Assembly: GCA_965212205.1 (NCBI GenBank)
Contig: CBDBUX010000019.1
Location: 186,001-250,000, forward strand
DNA length: 64,000 nucleotides
Source of the DNA: JAHEJJ01 sp965212205
GTDB taxonomy: Bacteria; Bacteroidota; Bacteroidia; Flavobacteriales; Flavobacteriaceae
Reading direction: 5' to 3'
Part shown: positions 16,372 to 25,882 of the stretch, one piece after another
Layout of the letters: the number at the start of each line of letters is the position of its first letter
Numbering within the stretch: the first letter of the stretch is position 1
Notes under the pieces: model-generated
The model's input: only the letters and a program-made list of their open reading frames with translations
What the model was told of the DNA's origin: nothing
Databases searched by the model: none
Translations under genes and position numbers: made by a program

Positions 16372-17757
16372 ATGAAAAGAAGAAGTATACTGCTGATTTC
16401 ATCAGTCTTAATATCGCTCTGTGGTTTGGCTCAAACACCAGTGAATAAATTCAGCAAAAGAGCCATATTAGAGGATTTGAACTACTTATATGAATCCTTG
16501 GAGGATGCTCATTATAATCTTTACGCCTACACAGCTGAGGAGAAGTTCGAAGATAATTACAAACATGTACAAGGCAGTATTATTGCAGATTCGCTCAGCC
16601 TTTTGGAGGCGACAACAATATTTCAAAAAGTGATTTCAGCTGCGAATAATGGTCATACCGAAATTGACTTTCCCGGGCAGTCTTATGGCCAGTACGCTTA
16701 TAACGGTGGTACTGTATTCCCATTAGAAATAGCCATTGAATACGACAAGCCTCTGATTCGAAAAAACTGGTCTGGTAACGACAGTCTGGCAATTGGTTCG
16801 GAGGTTCTGAGCATCAATGGACACTCCATGGCCAAAATCCTTTCCAAAATATATCCTCAGGTATCGGCCGAACGCCCCTATTTTAAAAATGTCAAAATAG
16901 AACTGTATTCCTTTCCCAGATATTACTGGCAGGTTTTTGGAAAGCAAGACAACTTCGAAGTTGAAATTAAAGACCATGGGAGGGTCAAAAAATACTCCTT
17001 CCCAGCCATAAACCTTATTGAGGGATATGAGATGAAACGGACTGAAGTGTTGAATGCCAAAATGGAACTTAACTTCTTTAACCAGACGGCCTACCTGAAT
17101 CCTGGAAATTTTGCCGGTGATGAAAAAAAATATCAACAATTTATAGACTCTTCTTTTACAGTTATCAAAGATAGAATTAGTAAAAATCTGATAATAGACC
17201 TAAGAAATAATGGCGGCGGGGACGATTCATTTAGTGATTATCTGGTATCTTATTTTGCCGACAAACCCTTTAAATGGAATTCAAGGTTTACACTTAAAAC
17301 CAGTCGATTTCTAAAACAGCATGTACGGCAGCATAACGATACCACAGACCATTATTGGCGAGAAGTATTAGCTCATAAGGAGGGTGAAATTTACGAATAT
17401 GTGTTCGATGAATACCAACCACAATCCAAACAAAAGCGCTTTAGCGGCAAAGTATACATATTGATCAACAGGCAGTCGCATTCTCAGTCGGCCGTAACAG
17501 CCGCACAAATACAGGACTATAAATTCGGATTTATAGTTGGGGAGGAAACAGGCGATTATCCTTCACTTTATGCCTCCCAATTTCAATATCCCCTGCCCAA
17601 TACAAATATTCCTGTTAAAGTCTCCAAAGGTTATATAATCAGGGTCAATGGCAGCACCAAAGAAGAAGGGGTTGTTCCAGACATTTTTATCAAAGATCAT
17701 TTGCTGGATGATAACGATGAGATATTGGATGGAATATTAAGGATGATAGATCGGTGA
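16372..17757 (+). CDS. S41-family serine peptidase, exported
   Basis: A 461-residue protein with an N-terminal signal peptide (SVLISLCGLAQ). The N-terminal helical domain is about 25-110, a PDZ-like region about 115-180 (IGSEVLSINGHSMAKIL), and the tail-specific-protease domain about 220-455: NLIIDLRNNGGGDDS, INRQSHSQSAVTAAQ (predicted nucleophile Ser371 or Ser373), VGEETGDYP and EGVVPDI. The family cleaves peptides from the C-terminus in the periplasm or outside. The architecture matches the flavobacterial S41 family rather than CtpA. It is monocistronic. Confidence 0.88.
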   Translation: MKRRSILLISSVLISLCGLAQTPVNKFSKRAILEDLNYLYESLEDAHYNLYAYTAEEKFEDNYKHVQGSIIADSLSLLEATTIFQKVISAANNGHTEIDFPGQSYGQYAYNGGTVFPLEIAIEYDKPLIRKNWSGNDSLAIGSEVLSINGHSMAKILSKIYPQVSAERPYFKNVKIELYSFPRYYWQVFGKQDNFEVEIKDHGRVKKYSFPAINLIEGYEMKRTEVLNAKMELNFFNQTAYLNPGNFAGDEKKYQQFIDSSFTVIKDRISKNLIIDLRNNGGGDDSFSDYLVSYFADKPFKWNSRFTLKTSRFLKQHVRQHNDTTDHYWREVLAHKEGEIYEYVFDEYQPQSKQKRFSGKVYILINRQSHSQSAVTAAQIQDYKFGFIVGEETGDYPSLYASQFQYPLPNTNIPVKVSKGYIIRVNGSTKEEGVVPDIFIKDHLLDDNDEILDGILRMIDR

Positions 17758-17876
17758 GGTAATTGAAGTTAACAAACGAAAAAAATAGGCAAATCCCTTC
17801 CTGTGAACCAGGGAATAATTACTTTAAGCATTATTTTTTGTCAAAACTGGAATTTAATCCAATGAGCCAAACCTAA

Positions 17877-19301
17877 GTGAAAGCACCTACCAATGTCAAT
17901 CAGAAACTACTCTGGATAAAGAGGGTTATCACCCTTTTGATCGGTATAACCATCTGGAATCTTCCTATACCCTGGGACTTGTCGGCCGACGCCTGGCATT
18001 TGTTCGCCATTTTTTTCACAGCTATCATCGGAGTTCTTATCGAAGCCGTGTCGATATTTACGGCATCTGTTATCGCTCTGGTGGCTGTGGTACTATTGCG
18101 CGTACTTACCCCCGAAAAAGCTTTTTCGGGCTTCTCAGAGAGTTTTATACTGCTAATCCTGGCCGCATTTTTAGTCGCCAAAGGAGTTATTAAATCGGGT
18201 CTGGGCAGACGAATTGCCTTTTTGCTCATTCGTCGTTTTGGGAAATCGACATTAAATCTGGGCTATTGTATTGTGGCCACAGATACCGTTTTGGGGCCGG
18301 CCATTCCAAGCAATACGGCAAGGTCGGGAATTCTATACCCTATTACACATGCCTTAGCCCTTGATACCGGATCATTGCCTACGCCGGAAGGCAGAAGGAA
18401 AACAGGCACATACCTTATGATGACCGCTATATCTGGTCATACCATTAGTTCGGCCCTTTGGTTTACCGGAATGGCCGCTAATCCTGTAGGCGCTGGAATC
18501 GCGGCTCAATTTGGCGTAAATATGAATTTCGGGAACTGGTTTTTTGTAGCCTCCGTACCCTGCATAATTGCTCTTTTATTAATTCCCATAGTATTATACA
18601 AACTTTTTCCGCCTGCGAATAAATATACGCCGGAGGCACCGGAAATGGCCAGGAAGGCCCTTCGGGAAATGGGGCCGATGAGCAAACAGGAATGGATTAT
18701 GGGTATCACTTTTATTGGAATGGTTCTCCTGTGGGCATTTTCCCCGGTTTTGAATATAAACCTGGCGATTGTTGCCTTTCTTGGCTTATCGATTCTGATA
18801 CTGGCCAATGTATATACCCTTAAAGATATCCGTGAAGGTGCCGGAGACGCACTGGAAACCTATGTGTGGTTCGCTATATTATATATGATGAGTACCGCAT
18901 TGAATGATATGGGTTTTATGAAGGTCCTGGGCGCCCAGATAGCTACCTATATAAGCGATTTTGACTGGGTTACCGTATATATCCTCCTCACGGTATTATA
19001 TGTCGCTATCCACTACCTTTTTGTGAGTCAAACCGCACATTTACTGGCCCTATATGCCGTTTTTTTGCAAGTGGCTGTCGATGCTCAGGTACCCGCCGCG
19101 CTCATGGCATTTATGCTCTCGTTTGCTACTAATTATTTTGCTGTTGTTACCCCACAGGCTTCCAGTTCAAATGTTTTATTTGCCGGCAGTGGTTTTTTGC
19201 CTACCGAGGATATCTACAAGCAAGGCGCCATAATCACCGTACTAAATACGGCAATCTTCCTTCTGGCCACACCATGGATCTTATGGTCTTCGTCCTTATA
19301 A
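17877..19301 (+). CDS. DASS-family (SLC13-like) anion/dicarboxylate transporter
   Basis: A 474-residue membrane protein starting with GTG 17877, after which the first helix follows at residue 15. It has the divalent-anion:Na+ symporter layout: IPWDLSADAWHLFAIFFTAIIG, SFILLILAAFLVAKG, GLGRRIAF, and the first substrate/Na+ motif S145-N146-T147 in AIPSNTARSG, with a second S-S-N site (VTPQASSSNV) near residue 430. This is closest to the 2-oxoglutarate/malate and citrate/succinate-type antiporters and DASS symporters. It moves di- or tricarboxylates; direction and ion coupling are not readable. No TCA or citrate-lyase genes are nearby. Confidence 0.85.
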   Translation: MKAPTNVNQKLLWIKRVITLLIGITIWNLPIPWDLSADAWHLFAIFFTAIIGVLIEAVSIFTASVIALVAVVLLRVLTPEKAFSGFSESFILLILAAFLVAKGVIKSGLGRRIAFLLIRRFGKSTLNLGYCIVATDTVLGPAIPSNTARSGILYPITHALALDTGSLPTPEGRRKTGTYLMMTAISGHTISSALWFTGMAANPVGAGIAAQFGVNMNFGNWFFVASVPCIIALLLIPIVLYKLFPPANKYTPEAPEMARKALREMGPMSKQEWIMGITFIGMVLLWAFSPVLNINLAIVAFLGLSILILANVYTLKDIREGAGDALETYVWFAILYMMSTALNDMGFMKVLGAQIATYISDFDWVTVYILLTVLYVAIHYLFVSQTAHLLALYAVFLQVAVDAQVPAALMAFMLSFATNYFAVVTPQASSSNVLFAGSGFLPTEDIYKQGAIITVLNTAIFLLATPWILWSSSL

Positions 19302-19425
19302 TAGTTTTGTGGGCAATAGCGATGAAATGTCTGACGTTTAGTATAAATGACTCCAGGCTTTAAGACAGGTTTAATCCTTTTTCCTTCCAGGGAGTTGTAT
19401 ACAGGAATGTTAAACATTTGATCTG

Positions 19426-20529
19426 ATGAAAATACTTTTATCACCCTTACTGCTTATACTACTTCTGACCGGCTGCAGCAATGACGATGTTGATCCCAAT
19501 ACCGAATTAACAGAAGAGGAAATGTATTTTCCGCCCGGCAGTGGCCTGGAATGGGAAACTACCTCACCCAATAGTCTTAATTGGAATGAGAACGAGCTCG
19601 TTGGTCTCTACAATTTTTTGGAGTCTAATGGCACAAGGGCCTTTCTTGTGCTTAAAGATGGTAAAATTGTTGTCGAAGAATATTGGGGCGACAACATAAC
19701 CAATACCGCAAGCTTTGATTTAAATAGTCAGTGGTATTGGGCTTCGGCGGGAAAGACCCTGACAGCCACATTGGTTGGCATCGCCCAGCAGGAAGGCGAA
19801 TTAAACATCAACGACAAGACGTCGGACTACTTGGGCACCGGGTGGACCTCCATGACTGAGGAAAAAGAAAACCTAATAACGATCGAAAATCAGTTAACCA
19901 TGACCACTGGCCTGGAATACCTGGTGCCGGATGTGGATTGTACAGATCCCCCTTGTCTTGAATACAGGAGCGATGCCGGTACTCAATGGTTCTACCACAA
20001 TGCTCCATATACGCTGCTTGAACAGGTGGTAAGCAGCGCCACCGGCATTGATTATAATCTCTACACCGACCAAAAAATTGAATCTGCAATTGGCATGAGT
20101 GGACAATGGATCTCCCTGGGCTATAACAATGTGTATTGGAGTACTGCCAGGGATATGGCAAGATTTGGTTTATTGATATTGAACAAAGGGATATGGAACA
20201 ACACTCATGTAATATCGGATGAAGGCTATTATAACCAGATGGTCAGCACTTCCCAGGACCTTAACCCATCCTATGGCTATCTTTGGTGGTTGAATGGAAA
20301 AAACAGTATTGTGTTTCCCGGACTGCCAACTTCCTTTAACATAGAATTATCCAGCAATGCTCCTGAGGACCTATTTGCCGGAATGGGTAAAAACGGGCAG
20401 TTTGTTGATATAGTGCCCAGCCAAAACCTGGTGGTCGTCCGAATGGGAGAGGCTCCCGACGGTTCACTCGTGCCTGTTGAATTTCATGATGAGATGTGGC
20501 AGAAACTCAATACTGCCATGGATCAATAG
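19426..20529 (+). CDS. Class C beta-lactamase-fold serine hydrolase lipoprotein
   Basis: A 367-residue lipoprotein: LLTGC with Cys17 followed by SNDDVD, which resembles the acidic surface-export signal of Bacteroidota lipoproteins, so surface exposure is likely. The beta-lactamase fold has the catalytic SxxK (S107-A-G-K110 in WASAGKTL), a Tyr motif YHNAPYTLLEQVV, and YGYLWWLNG near the third motif. These enzymes are esterases, D-aminopeptidases or penicillin-binding-like hydrolases; resistance is not implied. Convergent with the regulator at 20660. Confidence 0.85.
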   Translation: MKILLSPLLLILLLTGCSNDDVDPNTELTEEEMYFPPGSGLEWETTSPNSLNWNENELVGLYNFLESNGTRAFLVLKDGKIVVEEYWGDNITNTASFDLNSQWYWASAGKTLTATLVGIAQQEGELNINDKTSDYLGTGWTSMTEEKENLITIENQLTMTTGLEYLVPDVDCTDPPCLEYRSDAGTQWFYHNAPYTLLEQVVSSATGIDYNLYTDQKIESAIGMSGQWISLGYNNVYWSTARDMARFGLLILNKGIWNNTHVISDEGYYNQMVSTSQDLNPSYGYLWWLNGKNSIVFPGLPTSFNIELSSNAPEDLFAGMGKNGQFVDIVPSQNLVVVRMGEAPDGSLVPVEFHDEMWQKLNTAMDQ

Positions 20530-20659
20530 CACTTTGTAATTAAGCAAATATTTGAAAATAAGTTTGAGCTGTATTCTTATTGATTGGTGATTGCATTAAT
20601 TCAAAGATCACTCGAAAGAGTAGTTTCTTAGACCAGTTGAAGAATAACCGTCTTGTAAA

Positions 20660-22741
20660 CTATATTAGTCCCTTTTCCTCTAGCACTTTTCTTAACCTTT
20701 GCTGATTTTCCCAAAACCGGTCTTTGATCTTTTCGATTGTTCCCTCAAACTCAGGATGATCTTTCAATGGTTCCAAGACGGGGTCAATTTCCATGAACAA
20801 CAAGATCCAATACTGATAATTCTCTTGTGCTGAGAATATTTTTAATTGCTCAATGGCCTGGTCGTTATTCTTTTCAAGCACATATTTCACCGCCATGCTG
20901 GCGCTCTTGTAAATAGATTGATCTTCATCGCAATAGTCTGCATAGGATTTGTAAAAACTCTCTGCCTCATCCTCCAGGCCCATTTTTTGGTAGACCATGC
21001 CAATTTTCACATCCTCCTGAGGATAAATGTCCAGGGAGTACTTTTCTCTGGCCTCCACAAATTTTTGATAGTAATAATAAGCACCTTCATAGTCTTGCTG
21101 AAAATAGTGGATTTTAGCCACTTCCTGCATAATATCCAGGCGGGTTGTATCCGTTTTCCATTCCCGAATTAATAACTTTTTAGTCTGATCAAGATCACGA
21201 TCCTTGGCATAGAGTATATATGATTTGACCAAAGGCGAATATTCATTCTCCGGAAAGAAGTCAAGAGACTTGTTGATGTACTCAAGCGACTCATTAACAA
21301 ATCCTGTCTGGACGAGTGCATTACTCAAATGCAGATAGATATAGCTCCTGCTGATCGAATCATTTGCCGCAATATCGAGCTGAATGCCTTTGAGTGCGTA
21401 CTCCAGGTACTTGCCGGTGTCGGGAATAACTCGAGCATATAAATCGGCGAGCATCTGTACTACAGCGGATGAATTTGGATTGTACTCCAGGGCTTTCTCC
21501 AGATGTGGCAGTGCCAGACGATATTCTTCGGTATGCATGTAATAAAGGGCCTTGGCAATTAGGCTTTCGGCAGATTTAGAATCATAAAGAAGTGCCTTAT
21601 CTGCATAGTTGTTGATGCGTTCAGTATATTGTTTTTGTTTTTGATATATATCCAGAAAATAATACGAGATGGCGAGCTTGGCATAGACCAGTGAGAATTG
21701 TGGATCGTGTTCAATAGCTTTCTCAAATAAAGGTATAGCCCTCTCTAACCCCTCTCTGGTTCCTTCATTATAGGGATCTAATGCTTTGAGATAGTAATCA
21801 TATGCCAGCAGGTTTTCCGTGGGTTTTTTCTCAATTTGTTCAAGTTCGGCCGGGGTTACTACGGCCTCAATGGCATCGGCTATCTTCCTTGCCACTTCAT
21901 TCTGCAATCCGAATATATCGGTGGTTTCACGACTATATTGTTCAGACCAGACAGGCCTGTCGGCTGTAGCATCTATCAATTTGATATTAAGCAAGACCTG
22001 ATCGCCTACCCGCTGGCCACTACCTTCTACCAAGTAATTAACATTTAGTTCTTCCGCGATTTCTGGAATACCCATCTCCGTATTTCTGTACTTCTCTGCA
22101 GACGTCCGGCTGACTACCCTAAAGTCTTCGATCTTTTGCAAATTATTCAAGGTCGATTCCATAAGCCCGTTGATAAAATATACATTGGCTGAATCGCTAC
22201 TTTCATTTTTAAAGGGCAGAACGGCAATGGATTTCTCCTGCTCAGATACCGATGCAGAGCCCTTTTTATTGAAAATAAAGAATACCACGGTGAACAAGAT
22301 CAGTACACCCGCCACTATGTATGGCCAAGGCGTTTTTTTCGATAGACCCGTCTCAATGCTTTCTTCCTCTGCTTCCCTTTTGCCTACCGCTCCCGGAGGA
22401 TGGCCGTAATACTCCCTAAAGCACTTGATAAAGTATGATGTACTTCCAAAACCGACCTGATAAGATATCTCAGAAACCGTCAATGATGTTGTTTTTAGCA
22501 TTTCCATGCCTTTCTTCAGACGTACCTGGCGGATGAAACGACTTGCAGAAAGTTTGGTGTGCTTTTTCACCTTCCTGAGCAGACTGGAACGGCTCATATT
22601 CATTACTTCTGCCAGTTCAGATACCCCGAACTGATCATTAGCCAGGTTCTCCAAAATAATGGCCTCCGCCTGGTCAATAAAGTGAGATTCGTTGAACGAT
22701 GAGTCTTGCATGCTGTTTATAACTGGATCGAAATTAGACAA
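20660..22741 (-). CDS. Transmembrane AraC-family regulator with TolB-like and TPR sensor domains
   Basis: A 693-residue one-component regulator. Residues about 22-118 are an AraC/XylS DNA-binding domain (two HTHs: FGVSELAEVMNMSRSSLLRKVKK and LTVSEISYQVGFGSTSYFIKCFREYYGHPPG). A single membrane helix (about 140-158) follows, then a TolB-N/CsgG-like domain (about 168-300: KSIAVLPFKNESSD ... VEGSGQRVGDQVLLNIKLIDA) and seven or more TPRs (about 310-660). This places the HTH in the cytoplasm and the TPRs in the periplasm, like CadC/ToxR logic. Transcribed away from the ankyrin lipoprotein gene, across direct repeats at 22800-22831. The likely target is its own divergon. Confidence 0.88.
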   Translation of the reverse strand: MSNFDPVINSMQDSSFNESHFIDQAEAIILENLANDQFGVSELAEVMNMSRSSLLRKVKKHTKLSASRFIRQVRLKKGMEMLKTTSLTVSEISYQVGFGSTSYFIKCFREYYGHPPGAVGKREAEEESIETGLSKKTPWPYIVAGVLILFTVVFFIFNKKGSASVSEQEKSIAVLPFKNESSDSANVYFINGLMESTLNNLQKIEDFRVVSRTSAEKYRNTEMGIPEIAEELNVNYLVEGSGQRVGDQVLLNIKLIDATADRPVWSEQYSRETTDIFGLQNEVARKIADAIEAVVTPAELEQIEKKPTENLLAYDYYLKALDPYNEGTREGLERAIPLFEKAIEHDPQFSLVYAKLAISYYFLDIYQKQKQYTERINNYADKALLYDSKSAESLIAKALYYMHTEEYRLALPHLEKALEYNPNSSAVVQMLADLYARVIPDTGKYLEYALKGIQLDIAANDSISRSYIYLHLSNALVQTGFVNESLEYINKSLDFFPENEYSPLVKSYILYAKDRDLDQTKKLLIREWKTDTTRLDIMQEVAKIHYFQQDYEGAYYYYQKFVEAREKYSLDIYPQEDVKIGMVYQKMGLEDEAESFYKSYADYCDEDQSIYKSASMAVKYVLEKNNDQAIEQLKIFSAQENYQYWILLFMEIDPVLEPLKDHPEFEGTIEKIKDRFWENQQRLRKVLEEKGLI

Positions 22742-22799
22742 ATTTTTGGCAAACCCATATTATTTGGTCGTTCTCCATTTCGAACTAAAAACTACCATA

Positions 22800-22831
22800 T
22801 GCATCATAATTAATACCCCTGCATCATAATT
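22800..22831. promoter_or_regulatory. Paired 12-bp direct repeats, candidate AraC-type operator
   Basis: TGCATCATAATT occurs at 22800-22811 and again at 22820-22831, exactly 20 bp apart (two helical turns), in the 192-bp space between the AraC-type regulator (starts 22741, minus) and the ankyrin gene (starts 22934, plus). AraC proteins bind direct repeats with this sort of spacing, each monomer contacting two major grooves. Confidence 0.6.
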
Positions 22832-22933
22832 TATATGCCTTCCCGAAACTTTATGTAATCAGCCGCAAAGCTGATAGGGCTGACCTAGTTTCCCTGCTGA
22901 TCTTTGTAAAAACAAATTCTAAAAACTAAGATC

Positions 22934-23506
22934 ATGAAAACATCAATGATTACAAGAGCAAAAACGATGCTCAACATTTTTATCCTTGCTATTATGTTGC
23001 AAGGATGTGCCCAATCTGCAAAAAACACCAATGTTAAGTCACAGGCCGACCAACCAAAGATAGATCTCCAAACGGCTGTATTATCTGGGAATCTTGAAGC
23101 GGTTAAACAGCATATCGAAGCCGGGACCGATATAAATGCGAAAGATCAATTCAGCGGTGCAACCCCTTTGATCTCAGCGGCAACTTTTAACAAGCCAAAG
23201 ATTGCCAAGGCGCTCATCGACGCCGGCGCAGATCTGACCATTAAAAACAACGACGGATCCACTGCCCTGCACTCAGCGGCGTTCTTTTGCCGGGTAGAAA
23301 TAGTACAGATGCTTATAGACGCTGATGCCGATAAGACACTACAGAATAATTTCGGGGCTACAGCCAGGGAATCTGTTATGGGGCCATTCGAGGAGATCAG
23401 GCCGTTCTATGAAATGCTACAGCAACAACTGTCTCCTTTCGGCCTTCAACTCAACATGGACGAATTGGAAAAAACCCGTCCGGTAATCGCAATGATGCTA
23501 CAATAA
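22934..23506 (+). CDS. Ankyrin-repeat lipoprotein
   Basis: A 190-residue lipoprotein: signal peptide with lipobox LQGC (Cys25), polar linker, then three ankyrin repeats (residues about 45-150): TAVLSGNLEAVKQHIEAGTDINAKDQ, TPLISAATFNKPKIAKALIDAGADLTIKNN, TALHSAAFFCRVEIVQMLIDADADKTLQNN. The C-terminal 40 residues are helical. Ankyrin repeats mediate protein binding; an exported, membrane-anchored form suggests an envelope partner. It lies directly downstream of the direct repeats and 21 bp before the acyltransferase gene, so this is the probable target operon of the regulator at 20660. Confidence 0.85.
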   Translation: MKTSMITRAKTMLNIFILAIMLQGCAQSAKNTNVKSQADQPKIDLQTAVLSGNLEAVKQHIEAGTDINAKDQFSGATPLISAATFNKPKIAKALIDAGADLTIKNNDGSTALHSAAFFCRVEIVQMLIDADADKTLQNNFGATARESVMGPFEEIRPFYEMLQQQLSPFGLQLNMDELEKTRPVIAMMLQ

Positions 23507-23527
23507 TTAGATAAAACCAATACCATT

Positions 23528-24631
23528 ATGATTTTGGAAAGAAGATATGATATCGATTGGCTGCGGGTAATTACTATTGGCTTACTGCTGATTTATCATA
23601 TCGCTATAATTTTTCAACCCTGGGCCATGCTCATTGGTTTTATAAAAAGTGAATCGCCCATGGAAATCTTATGGAAGCCCATGACTATGCTCAATGTCTG
23701 GAGGATCCCAATTTTATTCTACGTGTCGGGCATGGGACTATTTTTTGCTATCCGCAAACGAAGCTGGATACAGTTGCTCCTCGAACGAACCAGGCGTATT
23801 CTTTTACCCTTTATTTTCGGTATTGTCGTCATCACTCCATTGCATATGTATATTTTTCAGGCTTACTATAATCTACCCCTGACCTATTTCCCGCACACTG
23901 GTCATCTATGGTTCCTGGGTAATATTTTTGTCTATGTACTCTTGTTATCACCTGTCTTTTTCTACCTCAAAAAGAACGAAAAAAGTAGGTTTATGAAAGT
24001 AATACGGACAATTATGAGCCATCCATTCGGTCCCTTGCTGGCGATAGTCTTTTTTGTCATGGAAGTGTTGATAGTACAACCACAAATCTTTGCGATGTAT
24101 GCCGATACTTGGCATGGTTTTAGTCTGGGACTTCTCGCCTTCTTCTTCGGCTTTTTATTCGCGTTCAGCGGAAAGGTATTCTGGCAGACAGTTTTGAAGT
24201 GGCGATGGCTTTACCTTGGTTCTGCGGCTGTTCTTTACCTTATTCGAATATTCGTATATGATTTAAATTCACCCGCTTATCTCATGAGCATCGAATCAAA
24301 TGTCTGGATTCTTGGGATACTCGGTTTCGGATATAAATATCTGAATAAGCCCAGTACTATCCTGAGTTATCTGAGCCAGGCTGCATACCCGGTATATATC
24401 ATACATATGTTCGTATTGTACGCTGCAGCGGCCATCATACTACCTCTGGAGCTGCCTATTTTTTTCAAATTTTTAGCAATTGTATCGCTTTCAGCGCTTG
24501 TATGCTATCTTATTTATGAATACATCATCAAAAGGATAGGCATCTTAAGGCCTTTATTCGGACTGAAATGGAAATTCGGCCCGGTATCGAATGTCGAAAT
24601 CCAACCAGAATCCACAGGGTCCAAGAGCTAG
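23528..24631 (+). CDS. Membrane acyltransferase (Acyltransferase_3 family)
   Basis: A 367-residue protein with about ten membrane helices. The start is typical for the family: RYDIDWLRVITIGLLLIYH, with His the catalytic residue of the first helix, and then FYVSGMGLFFAIRKRSW and LLERTRRILLPFIFG, the conserved R-R-x-x-P region. These enzymes move acetyl or other acyl groups from the cytoplasm onto glycans, lipids or glucans at the periplasmic side. It is second in a two-gene unit with the ankyrin lipoprotein. The acceptor is not known; the pairing suggests an envelope glycan. Confidence 0.85.
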   Translation: MILERRYDIDWLRVITIGLLLIYHIAIIFQPWAMLIGFIKSESPMEILWKPMTMLNVWRIPILFYVSGMGLFFAIRKRSWIQLLLERTRRILLPFIFGIVVITPLHMYIFQAYYNLPLTYFPHTGHLWFLGNIFVYVLLLSPVFFYLKKNEKSRFMKVIRTIMSHPFGPLLAIVFFVMEVLIVQPQIFAMYADTWHGFSLGLLAFFFGFLFAFSGKVFWQTVLKWRWLYLGSAAVLYLIRIFVYDLNSPAYLMSIESNVWILGILGFGYKYLNKPSTILSYLSQAAYPVYIIHMFVLYAAAAIILPLELPIFFKFLAIVSLSALVCYLIYEYIIKRIGILRPLFGLKWKFGPVSNVEIQPESTGSKS

Positions 24632-24791
24632 GAGGAAGTCATGATATATAGCTAAGTATGGCCTATGGTCCGGAATTGTCGGTGATTAAAATGACAAGGG
24701 TATAAATAAGCTTGGCCAAACCAGCATCCCTGATATGGTTAAGACCGGGAAGTTTTCTAATTTAGGGTGAATTATTGTTCGTGATTTACCG

Positions 24792-25769
24792 ATGAAGAAG
24801 ATTACTGTATTTATAATACTCATGATGTCGCTAATGACAAAAGCTCAAAACACAACCGGGATATCAGGATTATACAATTTGGGGAGCTCTTCACCTGAAG
24901 GAGGGAGCCATTTATTTGTATTAGGCGACGGGCATTATGCCATAACGTATTTTGGAGGATTTCAATTCGGAACCTGGGTAAATACCAAAGAGAATGTATA
25001 TAAATTCTCTCCAGATCTCCGCGCAAGCAATTTCGAACTCTTTGGAAGGTATAATAAAGCATTGAAAGGCAAAACAAAGGTCTCTTTTAGCGGATTTGAA
25101 AACGGCGAAACATTTGTTCAGCTAAGAACGTCTGAAGAGGAAGCTTACACCATGCGACGTGTATTTAACACAGGTGCCAATTGTTTCTCTCCGCCCTATG
25201 TATATACTTTCAATACTATAGCAAACGCTATTTCCATGTTTGCTTTCCAGTTTGAGGAGCACGACACTACAGCTGAGATCATTTCGTTCGAAAACCCCGA
25301 GGGCTATAACGATTTTGTGGCCAATTTTGTTGAGACAAGCCATGATGAAGCCCAACCGCTGATAGCCATATTTAAAGATGATAAGCTCTTAATTGAGGAG
25401 CACAAGCCTATGGAACGAATACCCCTGGAAGAGGTGGGGGAGGATATTGAATTTATAAAAAGATTGATCGATCAGGAACAAAACCGGGATACCCTCTACC
25501 TGAATCCATCATATAATTCATTTTTTCAGACCGATGATGTTGAAGAAGAAGGCCAACGGGACCTTCATGAACATCATGTGTTCGACCAAGATAAAAATGC
25601 CTTTATAGACAGAGAATACTATGTTGAGGGGTCGGAAAACACTCCTTCTGAGGAGGCCTATGAAGATATGTCTATCATCTTTTCCTATTTGGCCCTGAAA
25701 GCAATGCATTCAAAATTTGTTAAATATAAACTGATCGAAAAGCCTTTGTTTGAAGTTAATTGTGACTGA
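24792..25769 (+). CDS. Exported protein of unknown function
   Basis: A 325-residue protein with signal peptide (ITVFIILMMSLMTKAQ). The first ~100 residues are rich in beta strands (GISGLYNLGSSSPEGGSHLFVLGDGHYAITYFGGFQFGTWV), resembling lipocalin- or copper-resistance-type beta domains, a pattern seen in several DUFs. The last ~100 residues are acidic with repeated E/D tracts. No known family or catalytic motif is recognised. Not clearly in an operon. Confidence 0.7.
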   Translation: MKKITVFIILMMSLMTKAQNTTGISGLYNLGSSSPEGGSHLFVLGDGHYAITYFGGFQFGTWVNTKENVYKFSPDLRASNFELFGRYNKALKGKTKVSFSGFENGETFVQLRTSEEEAYTMRRVFNTGANCFSPPYVYTFNTIANAISMFAFQFEEHDTTAEIISFENPEGYNDFVANFVETSHDEAQPLIAIFKDDKLLIEEHKPMERIPLEEVGEDIEFIKRLIDQEQNRDTLYLNPSYNSFFQTDDVEEEGQRDLHEHHVFDQDKNAFIDREYYVEGSENTPSEEAYEDMSIIFSYLALKAMHSKFVKYKLIEKPLFEVNCD

Positions 25770-25882
25770 CTTAATTACCGTTATTCTAATCGGGCAGCAA
25801 AAAGGCCTTTCAGGGTAAATCGTGGAGGTAGAAATAACTCCCTAACCAAATACATTAATGATTACATTAACACCTAGCCGTT

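Noticed and set aside
19426..20529. Class C beta-lactamase fold as a resistance gene (also the gene at 34929)
   Set aside because: SxxK and Tyr motifs are shared with esterases and PBP-like hydrolases, which are abundant in flavobacteria; only the B1 enzyme at 31409 has lactamase-specific residues.
20600..20640. ACTC-GAAA-GAGT hairpin as a terminator between convergent genes
   Set aside because: The stem is only four bases; too weak to list as a feature.
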